NCBI GenBank assembly: GCA_018262775.1
Contig: JADFDU010000033.1
Span: 32,001 to 96,000 of the forward strand
Source: Rhodocyclaceae bacterium
GTDB taxonomy: Bacteria > Pseudomonadota > Gammaproteobacteria > Burkholderiales > Rhodocyclaceae
Direction: 5' to 3'
Length of the DNA: 64,000 nucleotides
Made by a program: the position numbers and the translations under genes. Below the pieces are notes generated by a model. The model saw nothing but the letters and a program-made list of their open reading frames with translations, was not told the DNA's origin and ran no database searches. This document shows, one piece after another, positions 55,826-63,209 of this stretch (its first letter is position 1; each line of letters starts with the position of its first letter).

Positions 55826-56332
55826 TTACTGAACGCGGTACCCTGCGTGGCAGGCGACGCACTGTGCGGTCGTTGCAGCCAGCGCAGCCAGGGCCGGTTT
55901 GACGTCGCCGGTGGCGCTGGCATCCTTCGCCGCGACGGCGAAGCGGCTGGCGTTGCGGTGCATGGCCGTGCCGGCCTCCTGCATGCCCTTCGGCATGAAC
56001 GGTGCCACATCGTGCGCGCCATGCAGGGCGAGCGAACTCATGCCCAGGCGCTGCTCGGCGATGTCGCCTGCCGTGTCGTATTCCTGCTTCGCCAATGCCT
56101 CCTGGATTTCCTGCAGCGCCAGCAAATGGTCGCGCATGTTGGTGAGCGTGTGCTCGCGCAGCATTTTCGGGAATTTGACGGCCTGGCGGATGTCCTGCGG
56201 GGCTGCCTTCGTGGTTTTTGCGGCCTGTGCCTGATGCTGCATGTGCATGGCGGGATCGTGCTCCTGAGCCGGGGCGTGCGCCGCAGCCAGGGCGATGCCT
56301 GCTGCCAGTGCGAACTTCAGTGCGTGCATCAT
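55826..56332 (-). CDS. Cytochrome c'-like class II cytochrome
   Basis: 168-residue periplasmic protein: signal peptide (1-21), Met/His-rich stretch (HDPAMHMQHQAQ), four-helix body, and the haem motif CVACH near the very C-terminus (about 160-164), as in class II cytochromes c. Such proteins bind NO or act as electron carriers. Start ATG follows AGGAGCAAGC. It is divergent from a Crp/Fnr regulator whose start holds a TGAT-N4-ATCA site. Confidence 0.82.
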   Translation of the reverse strand: MMHALKFALAAGIALAAAHAPAQEHDPAMHMQHQAQAAKTTKAAPQDIRQAVKFPKMLREHTLTNMRDHLLALQEIQEALAKQEYDTAGDIAEQRLGMSSLALHGAHDVAPFMPKGMQEAGTAMHRNASRFAVAAKDASATGDVKPALAALAATTAQCVACHAGYRVQ

Positions 56333-56388
56333 GCTTGCTCCTCTCATTCTTCAGCCCGCAGGGTAGGATGACCAGGCCGGCCTGCGTT

Positions 56389-56402
56389 ATGATCCGGATC
56401 AT
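56389..56402. promoter_or_regulatory. FNR/NNR-type box between the cytochrome and Crp/Fnr genes
   Basis: Perfect 14-bp palindrome ATGATCC|GGATCAT containing TGAT-N4-ATCA, the core of Fnr/Nnr/Dnr sites. It abuts the ATG of the Crp/Fnr gene, suggesting autorepression, and its centre is about 63 bp from the cytochrome ATG, a distance compatible with activation of that gene from near -41.5. Confidence 0.65.
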
Positions 56403-57026
56403 ATGACTGACGACTGGTCTATCCTTGCCGCCGACTATCCCGATCTGGCGCATGTTCCGCCGGGCCTGCGCGACGCTGCCCGTGTGCGCGTGTTCGCCGC
56501 CGGCGAGGCGGTCTTCCGCCAGGGCGACCGGCCGAAGGCGATGTATCGCGTGCTCGACGGAGAAGTGCGGCTGCTGCGGCGTGCGCGCGATGGCACCGAA
56601 ACCATCCTGCAGCGCAGCCGCGGCGGCTTCTTCGCTGAAGCCAGCCTGGAATCCGCGGCCTATCACTGCGATGCCGTGGTTGTCGTGGTGAGTCGCCTGC
56701 TGAGTTTCCCTAAAGCGGCTTTCCGCGAAGCCCTGAACAGTACTCCGGTATTTCGCGACGCGTGGATGGCGCAACTGGCGCGCGAAGTGCGCCTGCTGCG
56801 CGCGCGCTGCGAGTGCCTCAGTCTGCGTGGCGCCGATGCGCGCATCCTGCATGCCCTCGAATCCGAGGGAACGGCGGGAGCGCTGACCCTCGCCCAGTCG
56901 CGCAAGGCCTGGTCCGCAGAACTCGGCCTGACGCACGAAGCCCTGTATCGGGCACTGGCCCGCTTGCAGGCGGCGGGCACGATCTGCGTCGATGGCACGC
57001 GCATTGCACTGTGCAAGCGTTTATGA
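56403..57026 (+). CDS. Crp/Fnr family transcriptional regulator
   Basis: 207 residues: an N-terminal cyclic-nucleotide-fold sensor (VRVFAAGEAVFRQGDRPKAMYRVLDGEVRLL), dimer helix, and C-terminal winged helix whose recognition helix LTHEALYRALARLQ keeps the Glu and Arg of FNR (E-x-x-x-R), agreeing with a TGAT site. There is no N-terminal Cys cluster, so it is not a [4Fe-4S] FNR; a Dnr/Nnr-like haem or NO response is possible. It overlaps arsC at its stop. Confidence 0.88.
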   Translation: MTDDWSILAADYPDLAHVPPGLRDAARVRVFAAGEAVFRQGDRPKAMYRVLDGEVRLLRRARDGTETILQRSRGGFFAEASLESAAYHCDAVVVVVSRLLSFPKAAFREALNSTPVFRDAWMAQLAREVRLLRARCECLSLRGADARILHALESEGTAGALTLAQSRKAWSAELGLTHEALYRALARLQAAGTICVDGTRIALCKRL

Positions 57027-57610
57027 TTGATCGACCAATGAGCAAGCGATCCTGGAACATCCTCATTTTGTGTACCGGCAATTCGGCGAGGAGCATCCTC
57101 GCCGAGGCGCTTTTCAATGCCCTCGGCGGTGGCCGTGTGCGTGCGTATTCCGCCGGCAGCCGGCCGGCCGGAGCAGTGAATCCCTACGCGCTGGAACTGC
57201 TTGAGGCGCAGGGTCTGGACACCGCCGGCCTGCGCAGCAAGAGCTGGGATGAATTCGCCGCTGCGGACGCGCCGCCGCTCGACCTGGTGGTGACGGTGTG
57301 CGGCAATGCGGCACATGAAGCCTGCCCGCTGTGGCCGGGCGCGTATTTGCGCGCACACTGGGGCGTGGACGACCCGGCCGCCGCTGAGGTGGCAAATGCG
57401 GGCAGCGAGGCGATCATCCGCGCCGCCTTCAATAAAGCCTACACACTGCTGACCGAACGCATCCTCACCTTTCTCAGCCTGTCCTTCGAGGACATGGAGC
57501 GCAGCGAATTGCAAAGCCATCTCGACGAGATCGGCCGCACCGGCGGCGTTGGCGCTGTTGGCAGTGGCGCCGCCGTCACCGGGGGACTGACTTTTTCCTA
57601 TGACGACTGA
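57023..57610 (+). CDS. arsC: Arsenate reductase, thioredoxin-coupled ArsC type
   Basis: 195 residues of the low-molecular-weight phosphatase fold. The P-loop LCTGNSARS (about 16-24) has the nucleophilic Cys, and CGNAAHEACP (about 92-101) has the pair that completes the Cys relay of ArsC, so it should reduce arsenate. ATG 57023 overlaps the regulator stop; ATG 57038 is possible. The C-terminal tail AAVTGGLTFS comes from repeat A copy 13. It is 20 kb from acr3, next to which only an arsC remnant is left. Confidence 0.88.
   Translation: MIDRPMSKRSWNILILCTGNSARSILAEALFNALGGGRVRAYSAGSRPAGAVNPYALELLEAQGLDTAGLRSKSWDEFAAADAPPLDLVVTVCGNAAHEACPLWPGAYLRAHWGVDDPAAAEVANAGSEAIIRAAFNKAYTLLTERILTFLSLSFEDMERSELQSHLDEIGRTGGVGAVGSGAAVTGGLTFSYDD
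57571..57595 (-). repeat. 25-bp dispersed repeat A, copy 13
   Basis: On the minus strand AAAAGTCAG, core TCCCCCGGTG, then ACGGCG. It encodes the end of ArsC and lies 5 bp before the ATG of the MFS gene. Confidence 0.85.
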
Positions 57611-58916
57611 ACTCAATCCGGCGCAAAAGCGCCTGCGCAGCGTCGTGCTGCTGCTGGCCGTCGGTGCCTACCTGCTGTCCTTTTTCCATCGCGTCGCGCC
57701 GGCGGCCATCGCCGGCGACCTGGCGGCGGCCTTCGACACCAGCGCCGCTTCGCTCGGCGTGCTGGCGGCCACCTACTTCTACGTCTACACGCTGATGCAG
57801 ATTCCCACCGGCGTGCTCGCCGACACGCTGGGGCCGCGCAAGATCCTCACCCTCGGCGGCCTCGTCGCCGGCGTCGGCAGCCTGATCTTCGGCCTGGCGC
57901 CGAGCTTCGAGCTGGCGGTGGTCGGCCGCACCCTGGTGGGCCTCGGCGTGTCGGTGGCCTTCATCGCCATGCTCAAGCTGATCGCCGTATGGTACGAGGA
58001 GCGCCGCTTCGCCACGCTCACCGGCATCGCCATGTTCATCGGCAACCTCGGTTCCGTCTCCGCCGGCGCGCCGCTCGCCTGGGCGGCGCAGGCCGCCGGC
58101 TGGCGCGCGGTGTTCGTCGTCGTCGGCGTGCTCTCGCTGGCGATCGGCGTGGCGTCGTGGTTCCTCGTCAAGGACCGCCCTGGCGATTTGCCAGCTGTGC
58201 CAGCTACGCCGGCCGCGGCGAGCGCGGCCGGTGCGCACATCGACCGCACCGCCTGGCTCGGCAACCTCATGACGGTCATGAAGAACCGCGCCACCTGGCC
58301 GGGCTTCTTCGTCAACATGGGCATTGCCGGTAGCCTGTTCTCCTTCGCTGGCCTGTGGGCCGTGCCCTATCTTACGCAGGTGCATGGCATGACCCGCGCC
58401 GTCGCCTCGAACCACACCAGCGTCTATTTCATCGGCTTCGCCATCGGCTGCGCGGTGATCGGCCGCATCTCCGACCGCATCGGTCGGCGCAAGCCGCTGA
58501 TGGTGGGCGGCGCCATCCTGCATGCTATCGGCTGGTGGTTCTGGATCGCGGCAGGTCCGCTGCCGTCAGGACTCACTTACGCACTTTGCGGCGCCATGGG
58601 GCTGTTCACCGCCAGCCTGACGCTGTCGTGGGCCTGCGCCAAGGAAGTCAATCCGCCGCTGCTCTCCGGCATGGCCACCAGCGTGGTGAACGTCGGCGTC
58701 TTCCTCGGCCCCGCCATCCTCCAGCCGCTGGTTGGCTGGGTCATGGATCAGGGCTGGCAGGGGGCGATGGCAGGGGGCGTGCGCCTCTATTCTGCGGGCG
58801 ACTACAACGGCGGCCTGATCCTCATGGCCGCCTTCGCGGCGCTGGGTGCGGTCGCCACCTTGTCCGTGCGGGAAACCGGCTGCCGCAACATCTGGCAGGA
58901 CAAGCTTCAAGCCTAA
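57600..58916 (+). CDS. MFS transporter
   Basis: 438 residues, 12 transmembrane segments. ADTLGPRKILTLGG (about 72-85) is the MFS loop 2-3 motif with the expected Gly/Asp/Arg pattern; the second half repeats it as GRISDRIGRRKPLMVGG. N-terminal VLLLAVGAYLLSFFHRVAPA is like hexuronate or nitrate-type MFS members, but substrate cannot be assigned. The ATG overlaps arsC by 11 bp. Confidence 0.85.
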   Translation: MTTELNPAQKRLRSVVLLLAVGAYLLSFFHRVAPAAIAGDLAAAFDTSAASLGVLAATYFYVYTLMQIPTGVLADTLGPRKILTLGGLVAGVGSLIFGLAPSFELAVVGRTLVGLGVSVAFIAMLKLIAVWYEERRFATLTGIAMFIGNLGSVSAGAPLAWAAQAAGWRAVFVVVGVLSLAIGVASWFLVKDRPGDLPAVPATPAAASAAGAHIDRTAWLGNLMTVMKNRATWPGFFVNMGIAGSLFSFAGLWAVPYLTQVHGMTRAVASNHTSVYFIGFAIGCAVIGRISDRIGRRKPLMVGGAILHAIGWWFWIAAGPLPSGLTYALCGAMGLFTASLTLSWACAKEVNPPLLSGMATSVVNVGVFLGPAILQPLVGWVMDQGWQGAMAGGVRLYSAGDYNGGLILMAAFAALGAVATLSVRETGCRNIWQDKLQA

Positions 58917-58925
58917 ATTTATAAT
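58897..58925 (+). promoter_or_regulatory. Possible promoter of the sqr gene
   Basis: -10 TATAAT (58920-58925) with a 17-bp spacer and a partial -35 AGGACA (58897-58902). It would give a leader of about 100 nt before the sqr ATG, which has AGAGGAGATCAGG as ribosome-binding site. Confidence 0.4.
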
Positions 58926-59031
58926 CTGGCCTAATATGAGTATTGCAAGCGTGATTCGGCAGGAAGGCGACGGGGCCGGATAATCTGCCGGGCTGAAACG
59001 ATTCGATAACAATTCTAGAGAGGAGATCAGG

Positions 59032-60303
59032 ATGGCACATGTAGTAATCATGGGCGCCGGCATCGGCGGCTTGCCCGCGGCCTTCGAAATGCGCGAGGCG
59101 TTGCGCAAGGAAGACCGCATTACCGTAGTTTCCAATAGCCCGACTTTCCATTTCGTGCCGTCCAACCCCTGGGTGGCGGTTAACTGGCGCAAGCGCGAAG
59201 ACATCGAACTCGACCTGGCGACCATCCTCAATCGCAAGAACATCCAGTTCTCGGCGGCCGGCGTCACCCGCGTGCAGCCCGATGCCAACCAGCTCGAACT
59301 CGGCGACGGCAGCAAGATGGACTACGACTACCTCGTCATCGCCACCGGGCCGAAGCTGGCCTTCGATGAAATCGAGGGCCTCGGGCCGAACGGCCACACC
59401 CACTCGATCTGCCATGTCGACCACGCGGTTGCGGCGGAAAAGGGCTGGAGCGAGTTCGTCAGGGATCCCGGCCATGTGGTGGTCGGCGCGGTGCAGGGCG
59501 CGTCCTGCTACGGCCCCGCCTACGAGTACGCCATGATCATGGACACCGACCTGCGCAAGCGCAAACTGCGCGACAAGGTGCCGATGACCTTCGTCACCGC
59601 CGAACCCTACATCGGCCACCTCGGCCTGGGCGGCGTCGGCGACTCGAAGGGCCTGCTCGAATCGGCCATGCGCGAGCGCAACATCAAGTGGATCTGCAAC
59701 GCCAAGACGACCAAGGTCGAGGCCGGCAAGATGTATGTCACCGAGCACAACGACGACGGCACGCCGAAGAAGGAACACGTGCTCGACTTCAAATTTTCGA
59801 TGATGCTGCCCGCCTTCAAGGGCATCGACGCGGTCTTCGGCATCGAGGGATTGACCAATCCGCGCGGCTTCATCCTCATCGACCAGCACCAGCGCAACCC
59901 GAAGTTCAAGAACATCTACTCCGTCGGCGTGTGCGTGGCGATTCCGCCGGTGGAGGTGACGCCGGTACCGACGGGCGCGCCGAAGACCGGCTACATGATC
60001 GAATCGATGGTCACTGCCACGGTGCACAACATCCGCGCCCAGGTCGACGGCAAGGAGCCTTACGAGAAAGCTACCTGGAACGCAGTGTGCCTCGCCGACT
60101 TCGGCGACACCGGCGTGGCCTTCGTTGCCCTGCCGCAGATTCCGCCGCGCAACGTGAACTGGTTCTCCGAGGGCAAGTGGGTGCACCTTGCCAAGATCGC
60201 CTTCGAGAAGTATTTCATGCGCAAGATGAAGAAGGGCTCTTCCGAGCCGGTCTTCGAGAAGATGGTGATGGGCGCGCTCGGCATCATGAAGTTGAAGCGC
60301 TGA
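59032..60303 (+). CDS. Sulfide:quinone oxidoreductase
   Basis: 423-residue FAD enzyme. The N-terminal FAD motif MGAGIGGLPAAFEM (GxGxxG) is followed by conserved blocks including FHFVPSNPWVAV and a Cys in GASCYGPAYEY (about 160). A second Cys lies in GVCVAIPPVEVT (about 300). Two redox Cys near FAD are the SQR hallmark. It should oxidise sulfide and reduce the quinone pool, giving sulfane sulfur that the 49-55 kb proteins could accept. It has its own promoter and terminator, so it is not in the sulfur operon. Confidence 0.88.
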   Translation: MAHVVIMGAGIGGLPAAFEMREALRKEDRITVVSNSPTFHFVPSNPWVAVNWRKREDIELDLATILNRKNIQFSAAGVTRVQPDANQLELGDGSKMDYDYLVIATGPKLAFDEIEGLGPNGHTHSICHVDHAVAAEKGWSEFVRDPGHVVVGAVQGASCYGPAYEYAMIMDTDLRKRKLRDKVPMTFVTAEPYIGHLGLGGVGDSKGLLESAMRERNIKWICNAKTTKVEAGKMYVTEHNDDGTPKKEHVLDFKFSMMLPAFKGIDAVFGIEGLTNPRGFILIDQHQRNPKFKNIYSVGVCVAIPPVEVTPVPTGAPKTGYMIESMVTATVHNIRAQVDGKEPYEKATWNAVCLADFGDTGVAFVALPQIPPRNVNWFSEGKWVHLAKIAFEKYFMRKMKKGSSEPVFEKMVMGALGIMKLKR

Positions 60304-60335
60304 AGTACGCAACATAAACGCGCAACAAAACGAAA

Positions 60336-60366
60336 AAGGCCGCCCTGGAGAGGGCGGCCTTTTTTA
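60336..60366. terminator. Bidirectional intrinsic terminator between sqr and gdhA
   Basis: Perfect 11-bp stem AAGGCCGCCCT / AGGGCGGCCTT with loop GGAG, with T-rich sequence after it on the + strand (TTTTTTATTTT) and A-run before it. It serves both convergent genes. Confidence 0.9.
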
Positions 60367-60381
60367 TTTTCCGACAGGCTG

Positions 60382-61725
60382 TTAGTAGATGCCCTGCTGC
60401 ATCATGGCATCCGCAACCTTGACGAAGCCGGCGATGTTGGCGCCGTCCACGTAGTTGATGAAACCGTCCTTGCCTTGGCCGTACTCCACGCAGTTGCTGT
60501 GGATCTCGTGCATGATCGACTTCAGGCGGTCGTCCACTTCATTCCGCACCCACGGCAGGCGCTGGGCGTTCTGCGTCATCTCCAGGCCCGAGGTGGATAC
60601 GCCGCCGGCATTGCTGGCCTTGCCCGGTGCGTAGAGGATGCCGGCCTCGATGAAGGCTTCGACGGCTTCGAATGTGGAGGGCATGTTGGCGCCTTCGGCC
60701 ACGCATTTCACCCCGTTCTTCACCAGCACCCTGGCGTCTTCGCCGTTCAATTCATTCTGCGTGGCGCAGGGCAGGGCGATGTCGACCGGAATGTGCCACG
60801 GCGTCTTGCCGGGCTGGTATTCCAGGCCGAATTTCTTGGCGTAGTCCTCGACGCGGCCGTAGTCGTCGTTGCGGATGCGCATCAGCGCATCGAGCTTCTC
60901 GCGGCTGAAGCCGGCCTTGTCGTAGACCGTGCCGTTCGAGTCGGATATCGTGACCACTTTTGCGCCGAGTTCCAACAACTTCTCCACCGAATACTGGGCG
61001 ACGTTGCCCGAGCCGGAAATCGAGACGGTCATGCCCGCGATGTCGAGACTCCGGGCCTTCAGCATGTTGTCGACGAAGTACACCAGGCCATAGCCGGTGG
61101 CTTCCGGACGGACCAGGCTGCCGCCGAAGGACAGGCCCTTGCCGGTGAACACGCAGGCGGCGTTGTTGGTGAGTTTCTTCATCATGCCGGCCATGAAGCC
61201 GACTTCGCGGGCGCCGACGCCGATGTCGCCGGCCGGCACGTCGGTGTCCGGGCCGAGGTGGCGGTGGAGCTCGACCATCAGTGCCTGGCAGAAGCGCATC
61301 ACTTCATTGCGGCTCTTGCCCTTCGGGTCGAAGTCCGAGCCGCCCTTGGCGCCGCCCATCGGCAGCGTCGTCAGCGCGTTCTTGAAGGTTTGTTCAAAGG
61401 CAAGAAATTTGAGGATCGACAGATTCACCGAAGGGTGGAAACGCATGCCACCCTTGAACGGGCCGATGGCGGAGCTGTGCTGTACGCGGAAGCCGCGGTT
61501 GGTTTGCGCTACACCGTGGTCGTCCACCCAGGAGACGCGGAACTGGATCGCGCGCTCCGGCTCGACCAGGCGCTCGAGCAGCGCAGCGTCGGCGTAGCGA
61601 GGGTGGTGCTGGATGAAGTTCCACACGCTGTCCATGACTTCTCTCACGGCCTGCAGGAATTCCGGTTGGTCCTTGTCGCGCGCTTTGACGTAAGCCATGA
61701 AGTCGTCAAGGTTCTTGTATTTCAT
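60382..61725 (-). CDS. gdhA: NADP-specific glutamate dehydrogenase
   Basis: 447-residue hexameric GDH. KGGMRFHPSVNLSILKFLAFEQ, then PMGGAKGGSDFDPKG (catalytic Lys in the second) and GNVAQYSVEKLLELGAKVV (NAD(P) fold) are visible. It makes glutamate from 2-oxoglutarate and ammonia; glutamate is also a K+-balancing osmolyte. The ATG at 61725 follows GGAGAGCGCTTT. The 275-bp upstream gap holds a small GCACC/GGTGC hairpin and a promoter for the opposite gene. Confidence 0.96.
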   Translation of the reverse strand: MKYKNLDDFMAYVKARDKDQPEFLQAVREVMDSVWNFIQHHPRYADAALLERLVEPERAIQFRVSWVDDHGVAQTNRGFRVQHSSAIGPFKGGMRFHPSVNLSILKFLAFEQTFKNALTTLPMGGAKGGSDFDPKGKSRNEVMRFCQALMVELHRHLGPDTDVPAGDIGVGAREVGFMAGMMKKLTNNAACVFTGKGLSFGGSLVRPEATGYGLVYFVDNMLKARSLDIAGMTVSISGSGNVAQYSVEKLLELGAKVVTISDSNGTVYDKAGFSREKLDALMRIRNDDYGRVEDYAKKFGLEYQPGKTPWHIPVDIALPCATQNELNGEDARVLVKNGVKCVAEGANMPSTFEAVEAFIEAGILYAPGKASNAGGVSTSGLEMTQNAQRLPWVRNEVDDRLKSIMHEIHSNCVEYGQGKDGFINYVDGANIAGFVKVADAMMQQGIY

Positions 61726-61965
61726 AAAGCGCTCTCCAAATCGAACGAACAAATAAACGGCCCAGGCGAACCAAGGTGGACTGGCCCGTGTGGAATTCTT
61801 TGGCGATAATGAGCTAATCCTGACGGCCCAGAACCGCTACTGCTAATGGCGTGGGGGCGAATTTTACAGCTTTTATGCACCTTTTATGGTGCGGGCGGCT
61901 TATTCTTGAAGATGCGCGGTTTATGGCAACGACCCCTCCGGGAAGAGGCTGGCCATATAGGCAGA

Positions 61966-61994
61966 TTGACAAGAATATAAGAAAACTCTAATAT
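61966..61994 (+). promoter_or_regulatory. Strong promoter of the RND adaptor gene
   Basis: Perfect -35 TTGACA (61966-61971), spacer 17 bp, -10 TAATAT (61989-61994). The ATG begins 7 nt after the -10, where transcription should start, so the message may be leaderless. Confidence 0.7.
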
Positions 61995-62000
61995 ACATCC

Positions 62001-63035
62001 ATGCCACAAAATTACATTCTTCTTCTGCTTGCCGCCGTCCTGCCGGGGCTAGTGCCAGCCTTTGTTTCTGTGGTACTGACTTTGGCAGGTCAGGCCTTGG
62101 CGCAAGCTGCGTCGCCGGCCACCGCCACCATTGAGCTGCGCGAGATCGCGCTGACCTATCCGGCCGAGGCTGTCGTCGAGGCGGTGCAGCAGGCCACTTT
62201 GGCTGCCCAGGTACCAGGCCGCGTGGTCGAAGTGCGCGCCGACGCCGGCGACGCAGTAAAGCGCGGCCAGCTCCTCATGCGCATCGATGCGCGCGAGGCG
62301 ACCGAGGGCTATGTCGCCAGCCAGGCGACGCTCATCAATGCCAAGGCCCACTACGAGCGCACGAAAGATCTCTACGAGCAGAAATTCATCAGCAAGGCCG
62401 CGCTCGACAAGGCCGAGTCCGACTACCGCGCGGCGCGCGCCAACAGCGGCGCTGCTGCCGCCTCGGCCAGCCACGCCAGCATCGTCTCGCCGCTGAGCGG
62501 CTTCGTCGCCCAGCGCCACGTCGAGGCGGGCGAGATGGCCACGCCGGGCAGCCCGCTCATCACCGTGTACGACCCGAAGGGCCTGCGGGTCACTTCGAGC
62601 ATTCCGCAGTACAAGCTGGCCGAGGTGCGCGCCCAGCTGCGCGCCAAGGTCGAGTTTCCCGGTAGCGGCCAGTGGGTCGACGCCGTCAAGGTCGAGGTGT
62701 TCCCGTCCGCCGATCCGCGCACCCACACCGTGCTGGCGCGTGCGTATCTGCCGGACAACCTGGCCGGAGTCATTCCCGGCATGTTTGCACGCACTCACTT
62801 CGTCACCGGCACGGCGAAGAAACTGCTGCTGCCCGCCGCCGCCGTGTTGCGCCGGGGCGAGGTGACGGCGGTGTATGTCATCGACGACAAGAACGCGGCG
62901 CACCTGCGCCAGGTGCGGCTCTCCGAGCCGCTGGCAGGGGGCTTCCATGAAGTGCTGGCGGGGCTGACCGCCGGCGAGAAAGTTGCACTCGATCCGGTCA
63001 AGGCGGGGATAACCGCCCGGCCGGCGAATAATTAG
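62001..63035 (+). CDS. RND efflux periplasmic adaptor (MFP)
   Basis: 344-residue membrane fusion protein. A signal peptide (about 1-33) is followed by barrel-sandwich hybrid LAAQVPGRVVEVRADAGDAVKRGQLLMRID, a helical hairpin (YVASQATLINAKAHYERTKDL) and a beta-barrel. It links an inner membrane RND pump with an outer membrane factor; the pump gene follows. The signal peptide coding region holds a repeat A copy split by 27 bp that adds nine hydrophobic residues. Substrate unknown. Confidence 0.92.
   Translation: MPQNYILLLLAAVLPGLVPAFVSVVLTLAGQALAQAASPATATIELREIALTYPAEAVVEAVQQATLAAQVPGRVVEVRADAGDAVKRGQLLMRIDAREATEGYVASQATLINAKAHYERTKDLYEQKFISKAALDKAESDYRAARANSGAAAASASHASIVSPLSGFVAQRHVEAGEMATPGSPLITVYDPKGLRVTSSIPQYKLAEVRAQLRAKVEFPGSGQWVDAVKVEVFPSADPRTHTVLARAYLPDNLAGVIPGMFARTHFVTGTAKKLLLPAAAVLRRGEVTAVYVIDDKNAAHLRQVRLSEPLAGGFHEVLAGLTAGEKVALDPVKAGITARPANN
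62033..62084 (-). repeat. 25-bp dispersed repeat A, copy 14, interrupted by 27 bp
   Basis: On the + strand CGCCGTCCTGCCGGGG (62033-62048) and CTGACTTTG (62076-62084) would join into one full 25-bp copy if the 27 bp between (62049-62075) were removed. The insert is a multiple of three and keeps the signal-peptide frame. Confidence 0.55.
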
Positions 63036-63106
63036 CGTCATCCCCGCGAAAGCGGGGATCCAGGGTTGGAGCGAGGCTACTGGATTTCCGCTTGCGCGGG
63101 AATGAC
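63036..63106. repeat. Pair of dRS3/REP-like inverted repeats
   Basis: CGTCATCCCCGCGAAAGCGG then GGATCCAG (63036-63063) and CTGGATTTCCGC...GCGGGAATGAC (63080-63106), between the RND adaptor and pump genes. Each half is an inverted repeat. Confidence 0.7.
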
Positions 63107-63209
63107 AAATTGGTCTGTGAGCGCGGGGATTCAAACGGGGCAGGGGTTTCCTCCCTCCTCCTTCCTCTGATCCCGTCCCTGCGCTCCTTTTATTCCTTCG
63201 ACTGACGCC

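Noticed and set aside
58553-58580. A partial resemblance to repeat A in the MFS gene (GCCGTCAGGACTCACTT)
   Set aside because: About five core bases are missing and CTCACTT replaces CTGACTT; too degraded to count as a copy.
61870-61900. GCACC-TTTTAT-GGTGC hairpin upstream of the RND adaptor promoter
   Set aside because: Only a 5-bp stem and no adjacent signal; may be chance.
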